This document shows, one piece after another, positions 41,491-50,578 of a stretch of 64,000 nucleotides of DNA. Under the pieces are notes generated by a model. That model had not been told where the DNA came from, did not search any database, and was given only the letters and a program-made list of their open reading frames with translations. Every line of letters begins with the position of its first letter. Positions within the stretch are counted from its first letter, which is position 1. Position numbers and translations under genes: made by a program. Origin of the DNA: JAHJQZ01 sp963667595 (lineage in GTDB: Bacteria > Pseudomonadota > Alphaproteobacteria > Rhizobiales > Devosiaceae); NCBI GenBank assembly GCA_963667595.2, contig CAXXWD010000010.1, positions 395,396 through 459,395 on the forward strand, given 5' to 3'.

Positions 41491-43788
41491 CTACGTCTTC
41501 CTGCGCATGGCTTCGCTGAGTTTGTCGCCGAGAGAACCGGTGCTGCGGGGACTTTCCGGGCGCGGGCGCGGACCCGGGCGGACGGGTCTGTCGCGCGGGC
41601 GATCGCGCGAGGACACGGCATCGCCATCCTTGCGCATGGAAAGGCCGATGCGTTTGCGCGCCACGTCGATTTCGACGACGCGCACCTTGACCACATCACC
41701 CGCCTTGACCACCTCATGCGGGTCCTTGACGAATTTGTCGGCCAGTTGGGAGATGTGCACCAGCCCGTCCTGATGCACGCCGATATCGACGAAGGCACCG
41801 AAGGCGGCAACGTTGGTGACGGTGCCTTCCAGCATCATGCCAGGCTTCAGATCCTTGATGTCGTCGACACCCTCGGCAAAACGCGCCGTCTTGAAGGCGG
41901 GGCGTGGATCGCGGCCGGGTTTTTCCAGTTCCGACAGGATATCGCGCACCGTCGGCAAGCCGAAATGATCGTCGACGAACCGCTCCGGAGCGAGCCCCGC
42001 AAGCGCCGACTTGTTCCCCATGAGGGCACGAACGTCGATGCCGCTCGCCGCAACGATCTTGCGCGCCACGCCATAGGCTTCCGGATGGACCGAGGTCGCA
42101 TCGAGCGGCTCGGTGCCACCGGTGATCCTCAAAAACCCGGCGCTTTGCTCGAAAGTGCGGCTGCCGAGGCGCGGCACGTCGAGCAGCGCCTTGCGGGAAC
42201 GGAACGGACCGTTGGCGTCGCGGTGCAAGACGATGGCCTCGGCGACGGACGGCCCGAGGCCCGAGATGCGCGCCAGAAGCGGCGCGGAGGCCGTGTTGAG
42301 ATCGACGCCCACCGCATTCACGGCGTCCTCGACCACGGCGTCGAGCGAACGGCCGAGACGCGACTGGTCGACATCGTGCTGATACTGGCCGACGCCGATC
42401 GATTTGGGCTCGATCTTGACCAGTTCGGCCAGGGGGTCCTGCAGCCGGCGGGCGATGGAAACGGCACCGCGCAGCGACACGTCGAGTTCGGGGAATTCGC
42501 TGGCGGCCAGCTCCGACGCCGAATAGACCGATGCACCAGCCTCGGACACGATCACCTTGGTCGGCCTTGGCGCGGGCAAACGTGAAATGAGATCGACGAC
42601 CAGCCTTTCGGTCTCGCGGCTGGCGGTGCCGTTGCCAATGGCGATCAGTTCGACAGCGTGCCGCTGGATCAACGCCTTGAGCGCGGCCTCCGATCCCATC
42701 ACGTCATTGCGCGGCGGGAAGGGATAGATGGTCTCGGTGGCGAGCAGCTTGCCGGTGGCATCGATCACCGCCACCTTGACGCCAGTCCGGATGCCGGGAT
42801 CGAGCCCCATCGTCGCGCGGGCGCCGGCAGGCGCGGCCAACAACAAATCTTTGAGATTGCGGGCGAAAACGCCGATGGCCTCGGCTTCGGCGCGTTCGCG
42901 CAATTCGACCATGAGATCGATGCCGAGCGAAACGCTCAAACGCGTGCGCCAGGCCCAACCCGCCACCTCGCGCAGCCATTGATCGCCCGCACCGTTGCCC
43001 TTCGCGTCGAGCGCACCGGCAACAATCCGCTCGGCAGGCTTGACCGGATCCACAGAGTCGGCATCGACCCCGATATCGAGGCTCAACACCTCCTCGTCGC
43101 GTCCGCGCATCATGGCAAGGGCCCGGTGTCCGGCGATTTTGGCCCAGGGTTCGCAATGATCGAAGTAATCGGCGAACTTGGCCCCCGCCTCTTCCTTGCC
43201 CTTGATCACCCTGGCGCTGATCATGGCCTTGTCGCGCATATAGGAACGCAGATGACCGATGAGCGCGGCGTTTTCGGTCAGGCCCTCGATGATGATGTCG
43301 CGCGCGCCTTCGAGCGCCTCCTTCGTGCCGGGAACCGCCTCGGTGACATAGCCGTTCGCCAGCGCAACGGGATCGGCGTTGCGATCGGCGAGAATGGCCT
43401 CGGCCAGGGGCTCAAGACCCCGCTCGCGCGCGATCTGCGCCCGGGTCCGGCGTTTGGGCTTGAAAGGCAGATAAAGATCTTCGAGTTCGGCCTTGGTCGC
43501 CACGCCCATGATGGACTGGGTCAGCTCTGGCGTGAGCTTGCCCTGTTCGTCGACGGATTTGAGAATCGCGGTGCGGCGCACTTCCAGCTCGCGCAGATAG
43601 CCCAGCCGCTCGGCCAGAAGGCGCAATTGCGTGTCGTCGAGACCGCCGGTCACTTCCTTGCGGTAGCGCGCGACGAACGGCACCGTTGCGCCGCCGTCGA
43701 GCAGCTCCACGGCGGCGCGCACCTGTTCGGGGCGCGCGGCGATTTCGGTGGCGATCTGGGCGGCGATGTGGGTGTCGCGTTCGGACAT
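41491..43788 (-). CDS. tex: Tex-family RNA-binding transcription accessory protein
   Basis: A protein of 765 residues, full length for Tex. Order: N-terminal HTH-like domain (ATEIAARPEQVRAAVELLDGG, FVARYRKEVTGGLDDTQLR), central YqgF/RNase H-like domain (GLDPGIRTGVKVAVID), helix-hairpin-helix motifs (LNTASAPLLARISGLG), and a C-terminal S1 domain (GTVTNVAAFGAFVDIGVHQDG) with a basic Pro/Arg tail. It is a cytoplasmic nucleic-acid-binding protein affecting transcription. The ATG at 43788 matches other Tex starts. Unrelated to its neighbours. Confidence 0.95.
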   Translation of the reverse strand: MSERDTHIAAQIATEIAARPEQVRAAVELLDGGATVPFVARYRKEVTGGLDDTQLRLLAERLGYLRELEVRRTAILKSVDEQGKLTPELTQSIMGVATKAELEDLYLPFKPKRRTRAQIARERGLEPLAEAILADRNADPVALANGYVTEAVPGTKEALEGARDIIIEGLTENAALIGHLRSYMRDKAMISARVIKGKEEAGAKFADYFDHCEPWAKIAGHRALAMMRGRDEEVLSLDIGVDADSVDPVKPAERIVAGALDAKGNGAGDQWLREVAGWAWRTRLSVSLGIDLMVELRERAEAEAIGVFARNLKDLLLAAPAGARATMGLDPGIRTGVKVAVIDATGKLLATETIYPFPPRNDVMGSEAALKALIQRHAVELIAIGNGTASRETERLVVDLISRLPAPRPTKVIVSEAGASVYSASELAASEFPELDVSLRGAVSIARRLQDPLAELVKIEPKSIGVGQYQHDVDQSRLGRSLDAVVEDAVNAVGVDLNTASAPLLARISGLGPSVAEAIVLHRDANGPFRSRKALLDVPRLGSRTFEQSAGFLRITGGTEPLDATSVHPEAYGVARKIVAASGIDVRALMGNKSALAGLAPERFVDDHFGLPTVRDILSELEKPGRDPRPAFKTARFAEGVDDIKDLKPGMMLEGTVTNVAAFGAFVDIGVHQDGLVHISQLADKFVKDPHEVVKAGDVVKVRVVEIDVARKRIGLSMRKDGDAVSSRDRPRDRPVRPGPRPRPESPRSTGSLGDKLSEAMRRKT

Positions 43789-43920
43789 GACTTTTTTTGT
43801 TCCTGGTTCGGCTGGCGCGACCATAATCGCCTCGGGCCGGCGTTCACATCCGGTACCGGAGATTTCCTCAGTTACGAGATTGCAACCAAAGCGCCGACCA
43901 AAACATCAAAGAGCAAGCTA

Positions 43921-44068
43921 GAGTGTTTTCAGGCGAAGTGGGTACCGGTTCGCCGGTTCGAGTGAAGAGGATCAGAAAACAGTCCAGTGGACTGTTTTCC
44001 CGATGAACACGCCATAACAAGAAGATAGAGCAGATCACCCGAGTCAACCAAAACGTGATCTGCTCTAG
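43921..44068. repeat. 148-base dispersed intergenic repeat, copy 2
   Basis: Same length and orientation as 22912-23059, with five substitutions. It keeps the 25-base hairpin GAAAACAGTCCA-G-TGGACTGTTTTC and the terminal AGAGCAGATCAC/GTGATCTGCTCT inverted repeat. It begins 20 bases from the ribokinase stop and lies upstream of tex, again in the gap between a gene end and the next gene start. Confidence 0.85.
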
Positions 44069-44088
44069 AAAACCGACGATCGCGCGGG

Positions 44089-44979
44089 TTAGTTTCCGGC
44101 GGCAAGCGCCGCGTCCGTATCGGCTTTCCAGGGCAGGCTCGATTGGCATCCCTTGACCGAACAGGCCAGCGCCGCAGCGGCGGTGGCGCGTTCGAGCGCC
44201 ATGGTGATGCTGTCGCCGGCATCAAGCGCCGCCACCATCACGCCAACGAAACAATCGCCGGCGGCCGTCGTGTCGACGGGTTTGATCGGACGGGCCGGCA
44301 GTGCAACCTTCTTGTCCCCCAACACGGCTTCGAGCCCATCGGCGCCGAGCGTGCGCACCACATCGACGCCGAGCGTCTTGTGAAGCGCCTCCGCATCGTC
44401 GGCAGAAGAAAACCGTTCTGCCAGGATCGCCGCTTCGGTCTCGTTGACCACCAGGATGTCGCACGATTTGAGCGCCGTTTCCGACAGGGGCAATGCCGGC
44501 GCCAGATTGAGCACCACCTTGACCCCGGCAGCCTTGGCCCGCGCAATCGCCGCTTCGATTTCCGCCGGCGGGCATTCCATCTGGACCATGAGATAGGACG
44601 CCTGCGTCAACAAAGAGTCGGTGATCTGTCGCGCCTCGGCCGTGTCGTTGGCGCCGCCGGCAATGACGATGCGATTGGCGCCCGACGCCTCGATGACGAT
44701 CGAGGCGCATCCGGTCGGAACATCGCCGCGGGCAACGGTGCTGGTGTCAACACCGCTGTCGGAGAGGCTCTTGATCAGCATGTCCCCGACCCCATCCCGT
44801 CCGACGGCTCCGATCATGACGACCTTTGCGCCGTCGCGCGCGGCGGCGGCGGCCTGGTTGGCCCCCTTGCCGCCCGGCTCGAGCCGAAACGCTTGTGCCT
44901 TGGTCGTCTCGCCTTCCCGTGGCGCCACGTCGCAATCGAAAACAAAATCGGCGTTCAGCGACCCGAAAACGATAATCAT
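44089..44979 (-). CDS. rbsK: Ribokinase (PfkB family)
   Basis: A protein of 296 residues, usual ribokinase length. The PfkB signatures are GGKGANQAAAAARDG (about 36-50) and DTTAAGDCFVG (about 235-245) with the catalytic Asp; the N-terminal FGSLNADFVFDCD matches ribokinases. It phosphorylates D-ribose or a close sugar at O5 with ATP. No ribose transporter lies next to it, so it may serve nucleoside salvage. The ATG at 44979 agrees with the family start. Confidence 0.85.
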   Translation of the reverse strand: MIIVFGSLNADFVFDCDVAPREGETTKAQAFRLEPGGKGANQAAAAARDGAKVVMIGAVGRDGVGDMLIKSLSDSGVDTSTVARGDVPTGCASIVIEASGANRIVIAGGANDTAEARQITDSLLTQASYLMVQMECPPAEIEAAIARAKAAGVKVVLNLAPALPLSETALKSCDILVVNETEAAILAERFSSADDAEALHKTLGVDVVRTLGADGLEAVLGDKKVALPARPIKPVDTTAAGDCFVGVMVAALDAGDSITMALERATAAAALACSVKGCQSSLPWKADTDAALAAGN

Positions 44980-45282
44980 GCCCTTATGCCTTTCCCTCAG
45001 TCGGCCAACCATGCCTGCCACTCCCCCATACCTATCGCATCAACGCATTTTCACGTTCGACTCGGGGTCAGGCCGACGAGAATAAACTGGACAAAGAACC
45101 TTAGCAAAGCTTGCTATATTCCATATTGCGGATTATAAGGCGATTACACTAGGATTTGTTGGAATTCAAGCCGGCAATCCGCGCGTTATCCGATGTCGTT
45201 TTCCATTCTGCGACCCTTTGGCCAATGCCAAACGCGCATCGCAGATTCGAACCGGCATGGCGAGCCAACTTTGGAAGATGCA

Positions 45283-46086
45283 ATGCTTAAAAACAATCAA
45301 AACGCACCCCTGACGGAACGGGAAAGCGGCGCCAAGCTTTTTACCAAGATGATGGCCGTTCTCAACTGCTTCACACGAACGAACGGGCAACTGACAATAA
45401 GCGATATCGTTGAAAAAACGGGGCTTCCGCGCACGACCGTGCACAGGATCGTGGCCTCCTTGCGCGATATCGCCCTTCTCGACCAGAACGGACGGCGGCA
45501 GACCTACCGCCTCGGTCTGCAGATGTTCTATTTCGGCAACGTGTTCATGGCCAATCTCGACCTCAACACGCATGCCCACCCGCATATTCTCGCGCTTCAC
45601 CAGCTGACGGGCGAAGTCGTTCACCTCCACATTTTCGACGGCAGCCAGATGGTCTGCATCGAACGCGAGGAAATGAGCGAAAACCGGCTGACCACCCTGA
45701 CCACGATCGAGGCGGCGCCGACCTATTGCACCGGCGTCGGCAAGGCCTTCCTCGCCTTCCAGGAACCGGACCTCATCGCGCGAATCGCCAGCGAGGAACA
45801 GCTGAAACCCCGCACGCCGAAGACGCTCAGTACCGTGCCCGCCCTCGAGGCTGAACTGGCCAAGGTGCGGGGCCAGGGCTACTCGGTCGACGACGAGGAA
45901 AACGAGATCGGCGTCAGGTGCATCGGCGCGCCGATCCGCGATTCCCGCGGCCGCGTGTTCGCCGCCATCAGCGTATCCGGCACCAGCGACCGCATGCCGC
46001 TCAGCCGGATCGATGGGCTGGCTCCCGCCGTCATGCGCACGGCTGAATGTATTTCCAAGAGCTTAGGGTGGGATGGAGAGGATTAG
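45283..46086 (+). CDS. IclR-family transcriptional regulator of the TTT operon
   Basis: A protein of 267 residues. The winged helix has QLTISDIVEKTGLPRTTVHRIVASL (about 40-65). The effector domain includes APTYCTGVGKAFLAF and EIGVRCIGAPIRDSRG. The ATG at 45283 follows GGAAG; upstream in-frame ATGs have no family match. It is encoded in the same direction as the TctC gene 112 bases downstream, across a region of inverted repeats, so it likely controls the tripartite transporter and DapA-family gene. Confidence 0.9.
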   Translation: MLKNNQNAPLTERESGAKLFTKMMAVLNCFTRTNGQLTISDIVEKTGLPRTTVHRIVASLRDIALLDQNGRRQTYRLGLQMFYFGNVFMANLDLNTHAHPHILALHQLTGEVVHLHIFDGSQMVCIEREEMSENRLTTLTTIEAAPTYCTGVGKAFLAFQEPDLIARIASEEQLKPRTPKTLSTVPALEAELAKVRGQGYSVDDEENEIGVRCIGAPIRDSRGRVFAAISVSGTSDRMPLSRIDGLAPAVMRTAECISKSLGWDGED

Positions 46087-46165
46087 AGGGATTAATCGCG
46101 CTTCGTTTCCAAGTAATCCCGAAATGTGGGATTGACACGGAATTCGGTTGAGTTTATCCCTCTAA
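46083..46165. promoter_or_regulatory. Nested inverted repeats in the TctC promoter region
   Basis: An outer perfect 10-bp inverted repeat, TTAGAGGGAT (46083-46092) and ATCCCTCTAA (46156-46165), encloses an inner one, AATCCC-N7-GGGATT (46115-46133). The left outer arm overlaps the IclR stop codon. The right outer arm covers the presumed -10. This looks like a multi-site operator for the adjacent IclR regulator, or an attenuator-like fold. Confidence 0.6.
46132..46160 (+). promoter_or_regulatory. Putative sigma-70 promoter of the TTT operon
   Basis: TTGACA (46132-46137) is followed after 17 bases by TATCCC (46155-46160). The -35 is perfect and the -10 weak, as expected for a regulated promoter. 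The inner inverted repeat overlaps the -35 and the outer one the -10. The TctC start is 38 bases further on. Confidence 0.5.
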
Positions 46166-46197
46166 CCTGGGAGACAAGAAATGGGTTGGAGGAACCA

Positions 46198-47169
46198 ATG
46201 AATCCGAAAAGCTACGCCATGCTGGCGCTCGTGCTGGCGCCCGCCATGGCAGGTACTGCTGTCTGGGCAGGTGATTTTCCGCAACGTCCTGTAACTATTA
46301 TCGTTCCGGCTGCGGCTGGCGGTGGCGGCGACACCACGACCCGCCTGCTCGCACGCAGTCTGGAGGCGCAGTTGAATCAACCGGTGACCATCGTCAACCA
46401 GGGTCAGGGCGGCGGTGTCGTTGGGCTGACCAGCATCGTCAACGCGACACCTGACGGGTATACAATCGGTCTGTTATTCCCCTATGCGGGATATAAATAT
46501 ACCGGGCAGGCGAACTTTTCCGCCGCCGATTTCACCCCGATCGCCAATTTCAACGGCGATTCCTCGGCGCTGGTCATCGGCGCCGGATCGCCGTTCACGA
46601 CGCTGCGCGAGGCGCTCGATGCCATCAAGGCGGAGCCGTCGCGCTACAAGATTCACTGCAGTGGCGGCTGCGGCAGCGTCTGGGACGTGCCGGTCGCGGC
46701 GATGATGATGGACGACGGCATCGACGTGGCCAGGATCGGCTGGATCCCCGGCCAGGGTGCCGCGACGGGTCTGCAGGAACTGGCCGCAGGCGGCGTCGAC
46801 TTCCAGACGGTATCCCTGCCCGAAGCCGCCGCGCTGACCGAAGCGGGCCTAGTGCGTCCGCTCGCCGTCCTCAGCCCCAAGCCGGTTCCCGGCTTCGAAA
46901 ACGTTCCGCTTGCCGGCGACACGGTCGGTCACCCTGTCGATGGCGGCACGTGGCGGGCGCTTGGTGGTCCGGCCGGTCTTGCTCAGGAGATCGTCGACGT
47001 GTGGGAAGAAGCGACGCGCAAGGCGGTCGCCTCCTCCGAATTCCAGGATGCGATGCGTAGTGCCAATTTCGGCGTCAAGTGGATGGATACCGAGGAGCTC
47101 TCGGCCATCATGGCGCAGCACGAAGAGGAAACCGCCCGCGTGATGAGCGCGCTCGGCTACGCCAAATAG
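46198..47169 (+). CDS. TctC-type substrate-binding protein of a tripartite tricarboxylate transporter
   Basis: A protein of 323 residues with a Sec signal (residues 1-23, ending TAVWA). The mature part starts GDFPQRPVTIIVPAAAGGGGD, the Bug/TctC first-loop motif, and later has VNQGQGGGVVGL and AAALTEAGLVRPLAV. These periplasmic proteins capture carboxylates for TctAB. The ATG at 46198 follows GGAGG, five bases off. It is first in the operon TctC, TctB, TctA, TctC2, DapA-like. Confidence 0.92.
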   Translation: MNPKSYAMLALVLAPAMAGTAVWAGDFPQRPVTIIVPAAAGGGGDTTTRLLARSLEAQLNQPVTIVNQGQGGGVVGLTSIVNATPDGYTIGLLFPYAGYKYTGQANFSAADFTPIANFNGDSSALVIGAGSPFTTLREALDAIKAEPSRYKIHCSGGCGSVWDVPVAAMMMDDGIDVARIGWIPGQGAATGLQELAAGGVDFQTVSLPEAAALTEAGLVRPLAVLSPKPVPGFENVPLAGDTVGHPVDGGTWRALGGPAGLAQEIVDVWEEATRKAVASSEFQDAMRSANFGVKWMDTEELSAIMAQHEEETARVMSALGYAK

Positions 47170-47187
47170 CATCTTCGAGGTGATCTC

Positions 47188-47673
47188 ATGAAAGTGCACG
47201 ATGCCATCATCGGCGCGGCAGTGCTTGCTCTCGGCGTTTCCGTATCCGCGTACGCCCATACGTTGAAGCCACCCCGCCATCTGGACTACGGTCCCGGTTT
47301 CTTTCCGTTCCTGATCGGCATCGGGCTGTGTCTCGTCGGATCCGGCCTGGTTTTTCAGGGCATCCGCAACGGGCGCAACCAGGCACTGTTTGTCCTGCCG
47401 GAGTGGGTTCACTCCGGCAAGGCGGCCTTGCGCTTCTGGATCCTGCCGGCCGCGATCGTCTTCTACCTCGTCGCCGTCACGCCGCTCGGGTTCCTTTTGA
47501 CCGCGATACTCATCCTGACGACGATCTTCATCATCAATGGAGTCGCCATCGGACGTTCTCTGGGTCTGGCCGTTTTGCTGTCGGTGATCGTCAACATCGC
47601 CTTCGCCTCGGTTCTGCACGTGCCACTGGCCTGGGGCGTGCTTACGCCGGTGTCGAGGTGGCTGATATGGTAA
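47188..47673 (+). CDS. TctB-type small membrane subunit of the tripartite tricarboxylate transporter
   Basis: A protein of 161 residues with four predicted membrane helices, typical of TctB. HLDYGPGFFPFLIGIGLCLVG near residue 30-50 is the family's characteristic segment. The start follows GAGGTGA. Its stop overlaps the TctA start by seven bases. Confidence 0.9.
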   Translation: MKVHDAIIGAAVLALGVSVSAYAHTLKPPRHLDYGPGFFPFLIGIGLCLVGSGLVFQGIRNGRNQALFVLPEWVHSGKAALRFWILPAAIVFYLVAVTPLGFLLTAILILTTIFIINGVAIGRSLGLAVLLSVIVNIAFASVLHVPLAWGVLTPVSRWLIW

Positions 47674-49202
47674 CCACGTTCGCCTCCATCCTCGCCCAGC
47701 TTTCCGACCCCTATCTCATTGTGGTGGTCCTCATCTCGGCGACCTACGGTCTCGTCGTCGGCGCCATTCCCGGCCTGACCGCACTGATGGCCACGGCTCT
47801 TCTGGTGCCGTTCATCATCTTCATGCAACCCTTGCCGGCCATTGCCTCGATCATCACCGCCTCGGCCATGGCGATCTTTGCCGGTGACATTCCGGGTGCA
47901 CTAAAGCGCATGCCGGGAACGCCCGCCTCGGCCGCCTATACCGACGACGCCCACGCCCTGACGCTCAAGGGCAAGTCGGCCGTGGCCCTCGGCTCTGGTC
48001 TTTTCGCCTCGGCGGCCGGCGGTATCATCAGCGCCACGATCCTGACCAGCGCCGCCCCCCTTCTGGCGCGTGTCGCCCTGTCCTTTTCCAGCGTCGAGTA
48101 TTTCTGGCTGGGCGTGCTGGGCCTTAGCTGCGCGACCTTCGTTGCCGGCCCGTCACTGCTCAAGGGTCTGATCTCGCTGCTTTTGGGCCTGTTTCTGGCC
48201 ACCGTCGGTCTCGACCCGATTTCCGGCATGCCGCGTTTCACCTTCGGATCGACAAATCTGGTGGGCGGGCTCGGCCTGATCCCGATCCTGATCGGCCTGT
48301 TCGCGGTCTCCGAACTTTTGCGCAACGCCAATGCGCTCTCGGACGGCGACAAGACCACCGGGCGCACCGGATCGATCTTCAAGGGGGCCGGCAAGCTTTT
48401 GTGGCCGCACAAGGTCGGCCTCATCCGCGGCAGCCTTATCGGCACGCTTGTGGGCGCCCTGCCCGGCGCCGGCTCCGACATCGCCGCCTGGATCTCCTAT
48501 GCCATGGCCAAGAAGTTCTCGCGTGCCGGCAAGACTTCGACCGATGACGGCGCGATCGAACGGATCATGTCGGCGAGCGCCGCCAACAATGCCAGCCTCG
48601 GCGGCGCCTATATCCCGGCCACCGTCTTCGGCATCCCGGGCGATGCGATCACCGCCATCGTCATCTCGGTCATGTTCATCAAGGGCGTCAATCCGGGCCC
48701 GACCCTGTTTCTCAACCATCCGGAAAAGATCTACGCGATCTTCGCCATCTTCTTTGTCGCCAACCTTCTGCTCGTTCCGCTCGGCATCGCCTGCATTCAC
48801 GGGTTCCGGCTGATTCTCAAGCTGCCGACCACCATCGTGTCCCCGGTCATTCTGCTGTTCTGCATTCTCGGGGCCTTCTCGGTCGAGAACACGCTGTTCG
48901 CGGTCGTCCTGGTCGCGGTGTTCGGTCTGCTCGGCTACGTGATGGAAGCCAACGAAATTCCGCTCGCCCCGGCGATCCTCGGACTGATCCTCGGCCCCAT
49001 GATCGAGCAGAATTTCATGACCACCATGCTCAAGTCCCAAGGCGATCTGATCGCGTTCTTCAGCCGGCCCATCGGCGGAACCATCGGCGTCATCACCATC
49101 CTGATCTGGACACTGGCCATCGGCCTCAAGGCCGTGCGCGGCACGTCCAAACCGGATGACAAACCACTGGAAGGCGAAAGCCATGCCGACACGACTTCAT
49201 GA
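47667..49202 (+). CDS. TctA-type large membrane subunit of the tripartite tricarboxylate transporter
   Basis: A protein of 511 residues with about 11-12 membrane helices. The N-terminal signature LVVGAIPGLTALMATALLVPF and the mid-protein GTLVGALPGAGSDIAAW are the two TctA repeat motifs. The true start is the ATG at 47667, overlapping the TctB end; the open frame extends upstream only because it shadows TctB. It forms the transport channel with TctB, driven by an ion gradient. Confidence 0.93.
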   Translation: MVTTFASILAQLSDPYLIVVVLISATYGLVVGAIPGLTALMATALLVPFIIFMQPLPAIASIITASAMAIFAGDIPGALKRMPGTPASAAYTDDAHALTLKGKSAVALGSGLFASAAGGIISATILTSAAPLLARVALSFSSVEYFWLGVLGLSCATFVAGPSLLKGLISLLLGLFLATVGLDPISGMPRFTFGSTNLVGGLGLIPILIGLFAVSELLRNANALSDGDKTTGRTGSIFKGAGKLLWPHKVGLIRGSLIGTLVGALPGAGSDIAAWISYAMAKKFSRAGKTSTDDGAIERIMSASAANNASLGGAYIPATVFGIPGDAITAIVISVMFIKGVNPGPTLFLNHPEKIYAIFAIFFVANLLLVPLGIACIHGFRLILKLPTTIVSPVILLFCILGAFSVENTLFAVVLVAVFGLLGYVMEANEIPLAPAILGLILGPMIEQNFMTTMLKSQGDLIAFFSRPIGGTIGVITILIWTLAIGLKAVRGTSKPDDKPLEGESHADTTS

Positions 49203-49260
49203 AGCGCCGCACTCTCCCGCTGACGCTTCACCAACGAAGACCAAAACAAGGAGGAAAACC

Positions 49261-50244
49261 GTGTTCAACAAAACAAAGATGCTGAGTGTTCTATTGGGGG
49301 CATCCGCCTGTGCCGCCATGTTTACCGGCCCGGCGCTGGCCGAGTGGCCGGAGCGCCCGATCAGCATGATCGTCGTGGCAGGTGCCGGCGGCGGCTCCGA
49401 CTTCACCTTCCGCCTGCTGTCCCGCGAAATGGAACAGGCCGGCCAGCCGATCAACGTCATCAACCAGGCCCAGGGTGGCGGTATCGTCGGTTATACCACC
49501 TACACCACCGCCGCGCCGGACGGCTATACGCTCGGCCAGCTCTCGCCGTTCGCCCAGTTCAAGATTCTGGGTCAGGCGGATTTCACCGCCGAGAGCTTCA
49601 CCCCGATCGCACTGGTCAATGTCGACCCGGCCGCCGTTCATGTCGCCACCGACTCCAAGCTGACCTCGCTTGACGACATCATCGCCGCCCTGAAGGCAGA
49701 CCCTGCCAGCCTCAAGATCTCGTGTGGCGGGACCTGCTCGGCGAGCTGGGACATTCCGTTCGTTTCCCTGATGCTCGCCGAAGGTGTCGACGTCGCCAAG
49801 ATCAACCTGATCCCGGCGCAAGGCTCGGCAGCCGGATTGCAGGAACTGGCCTCCGGCGGCATTGACGTCGTGCTCTGTTCCATTCCGGAAACCGATGCGT
49901 TGACGGATGCCGGCATGGTCAAGACGATCGCCGTTCTGTCCGCCGACCGGCTCGAACGCTATCCCAACGTCCCCACTGCCAAGGAATTGACGGGCGAGGA
50001 CGTGACCGGCGGCACCTGGCGCGGCGTTGCCGGACCGGCCGACATGGACCCGGCTCTGGTCAAGCAGATCGAAGCCGTCGTCAAAGCGGCCTATGACTCG
50101 CCGACCTATCTCGACGGCATGAAGGAACGTGGCTTCGGCACCCAGTTCCTTGATTCAGAAGGATTTACCGCGTTCATCAAGGGGCATGAAGCCCAGACGC
50201 AGCAGGTCATGGCAGCGCTCGGTATCGGGGCTGCATCGAACTAA
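49261..50244 (+). CDS. Second TctC-type substrate-binding protein
   Basis: A protein of 327 residues from a GTG preceded by AGGAGG. The signal peptide runs to about residue 21 (GPALA), then EWPERPISMIVVAGAGGGSD. It is clearly paralogous to the first TctC (46198-47169): both share NQAQGGGIVGYTT-like and CGGTCSASWDIPF/CSGGCGSVWDVPV segments. The shared Cys pair suggests a disulphide near the ligand pocket. Having two binding proteins for one TctAB pair in one operon suggests a widened ligand range. Confidence 0.92.
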   Translation: MFNKTKMLSVLLGASACAAMFTGPALAEWPERPISMIVVAGAGGGSDFTFRLLSREMEQAGQPINVINQAQGGGIVGYTTYTTAAPDGYTLGQLSPFAQFKILGQADFTAESFTPIALVNVDPAAVHVATDSKLTSLDDIIAALKADPASLKISCGGTCSASWDIPFVSLMLAEGVDVAKINLIPAQGSAAGLQELASGGIDVVLCSIPETDALTDAGMVKTIAVLSADRLERYPNVPTAKELTGEDVTGGTWRGVAGPADMDPALVKQIEAVVKAAYDSPTYLDGMKERGFGTQFLDSEGFTAFIKGHEAQTQQVMAALGIGAASN

Positions 50245-50578
50245 CGACCCATCCGGCAAAGGTCCCGGAGGGTTTTGCCTCCGGGACAATTCGAAGGACG
50301 GCAGCACCTGCCAGCGTGGGCGTGCCGAAAGTGAAGATTTGACTGCCAGGATCGCCCGGAACACGCGCCGGAAATCCAGTTGTCGATGCAAATGACACCG
50401 GGAACCCAAGAGCCAGGCAGTGACCAGGCAAAAGCAACGAATGGGGTTGGCCTCAAACATAAAACACCGAACGAACACCATCAAAAACCAGACAAAACAA
50501 GACGAACCACCCGCGCGATTCCCCCCCTTTTGATGGCCGCGTTCCGGTGGAACCTCACTGACACCAAGGAGACTGAGA
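50245..50578 (+). other. 334-base gap between the second TctC gene and the DapA-family gene
   Basis: It starts with the hairpin at 50262-50287. The rest (50290-50560) contains no supportable gene. A Shine-Dalgarno AAGGAG lies just before 50579. An internal promoter for the DapA-family gene is possible but no clear boxes are seen. Confidence 0.5.
50262..50287 (+). terminator. Perfect 10-bp hairpin after the second TctC gene
   Basis: GTCCCGGAGG, loop GTTTTG, CCTCCGGGAC, 17 bases after the stop. It lacks a following T tract (AATTCG), so it may stabilise the TctC mRNA 3' end or partly terminate, leaving lower expression of the downstream lyase. Confidence 0.6.

Noticed and set aside
47328..47666. 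N-terminal extension of TctA to 624 residues
   Set aside because: It overlaps TctB in another frame and has no TctA similarity; the ATG at 47667 gives the normal TctA start.
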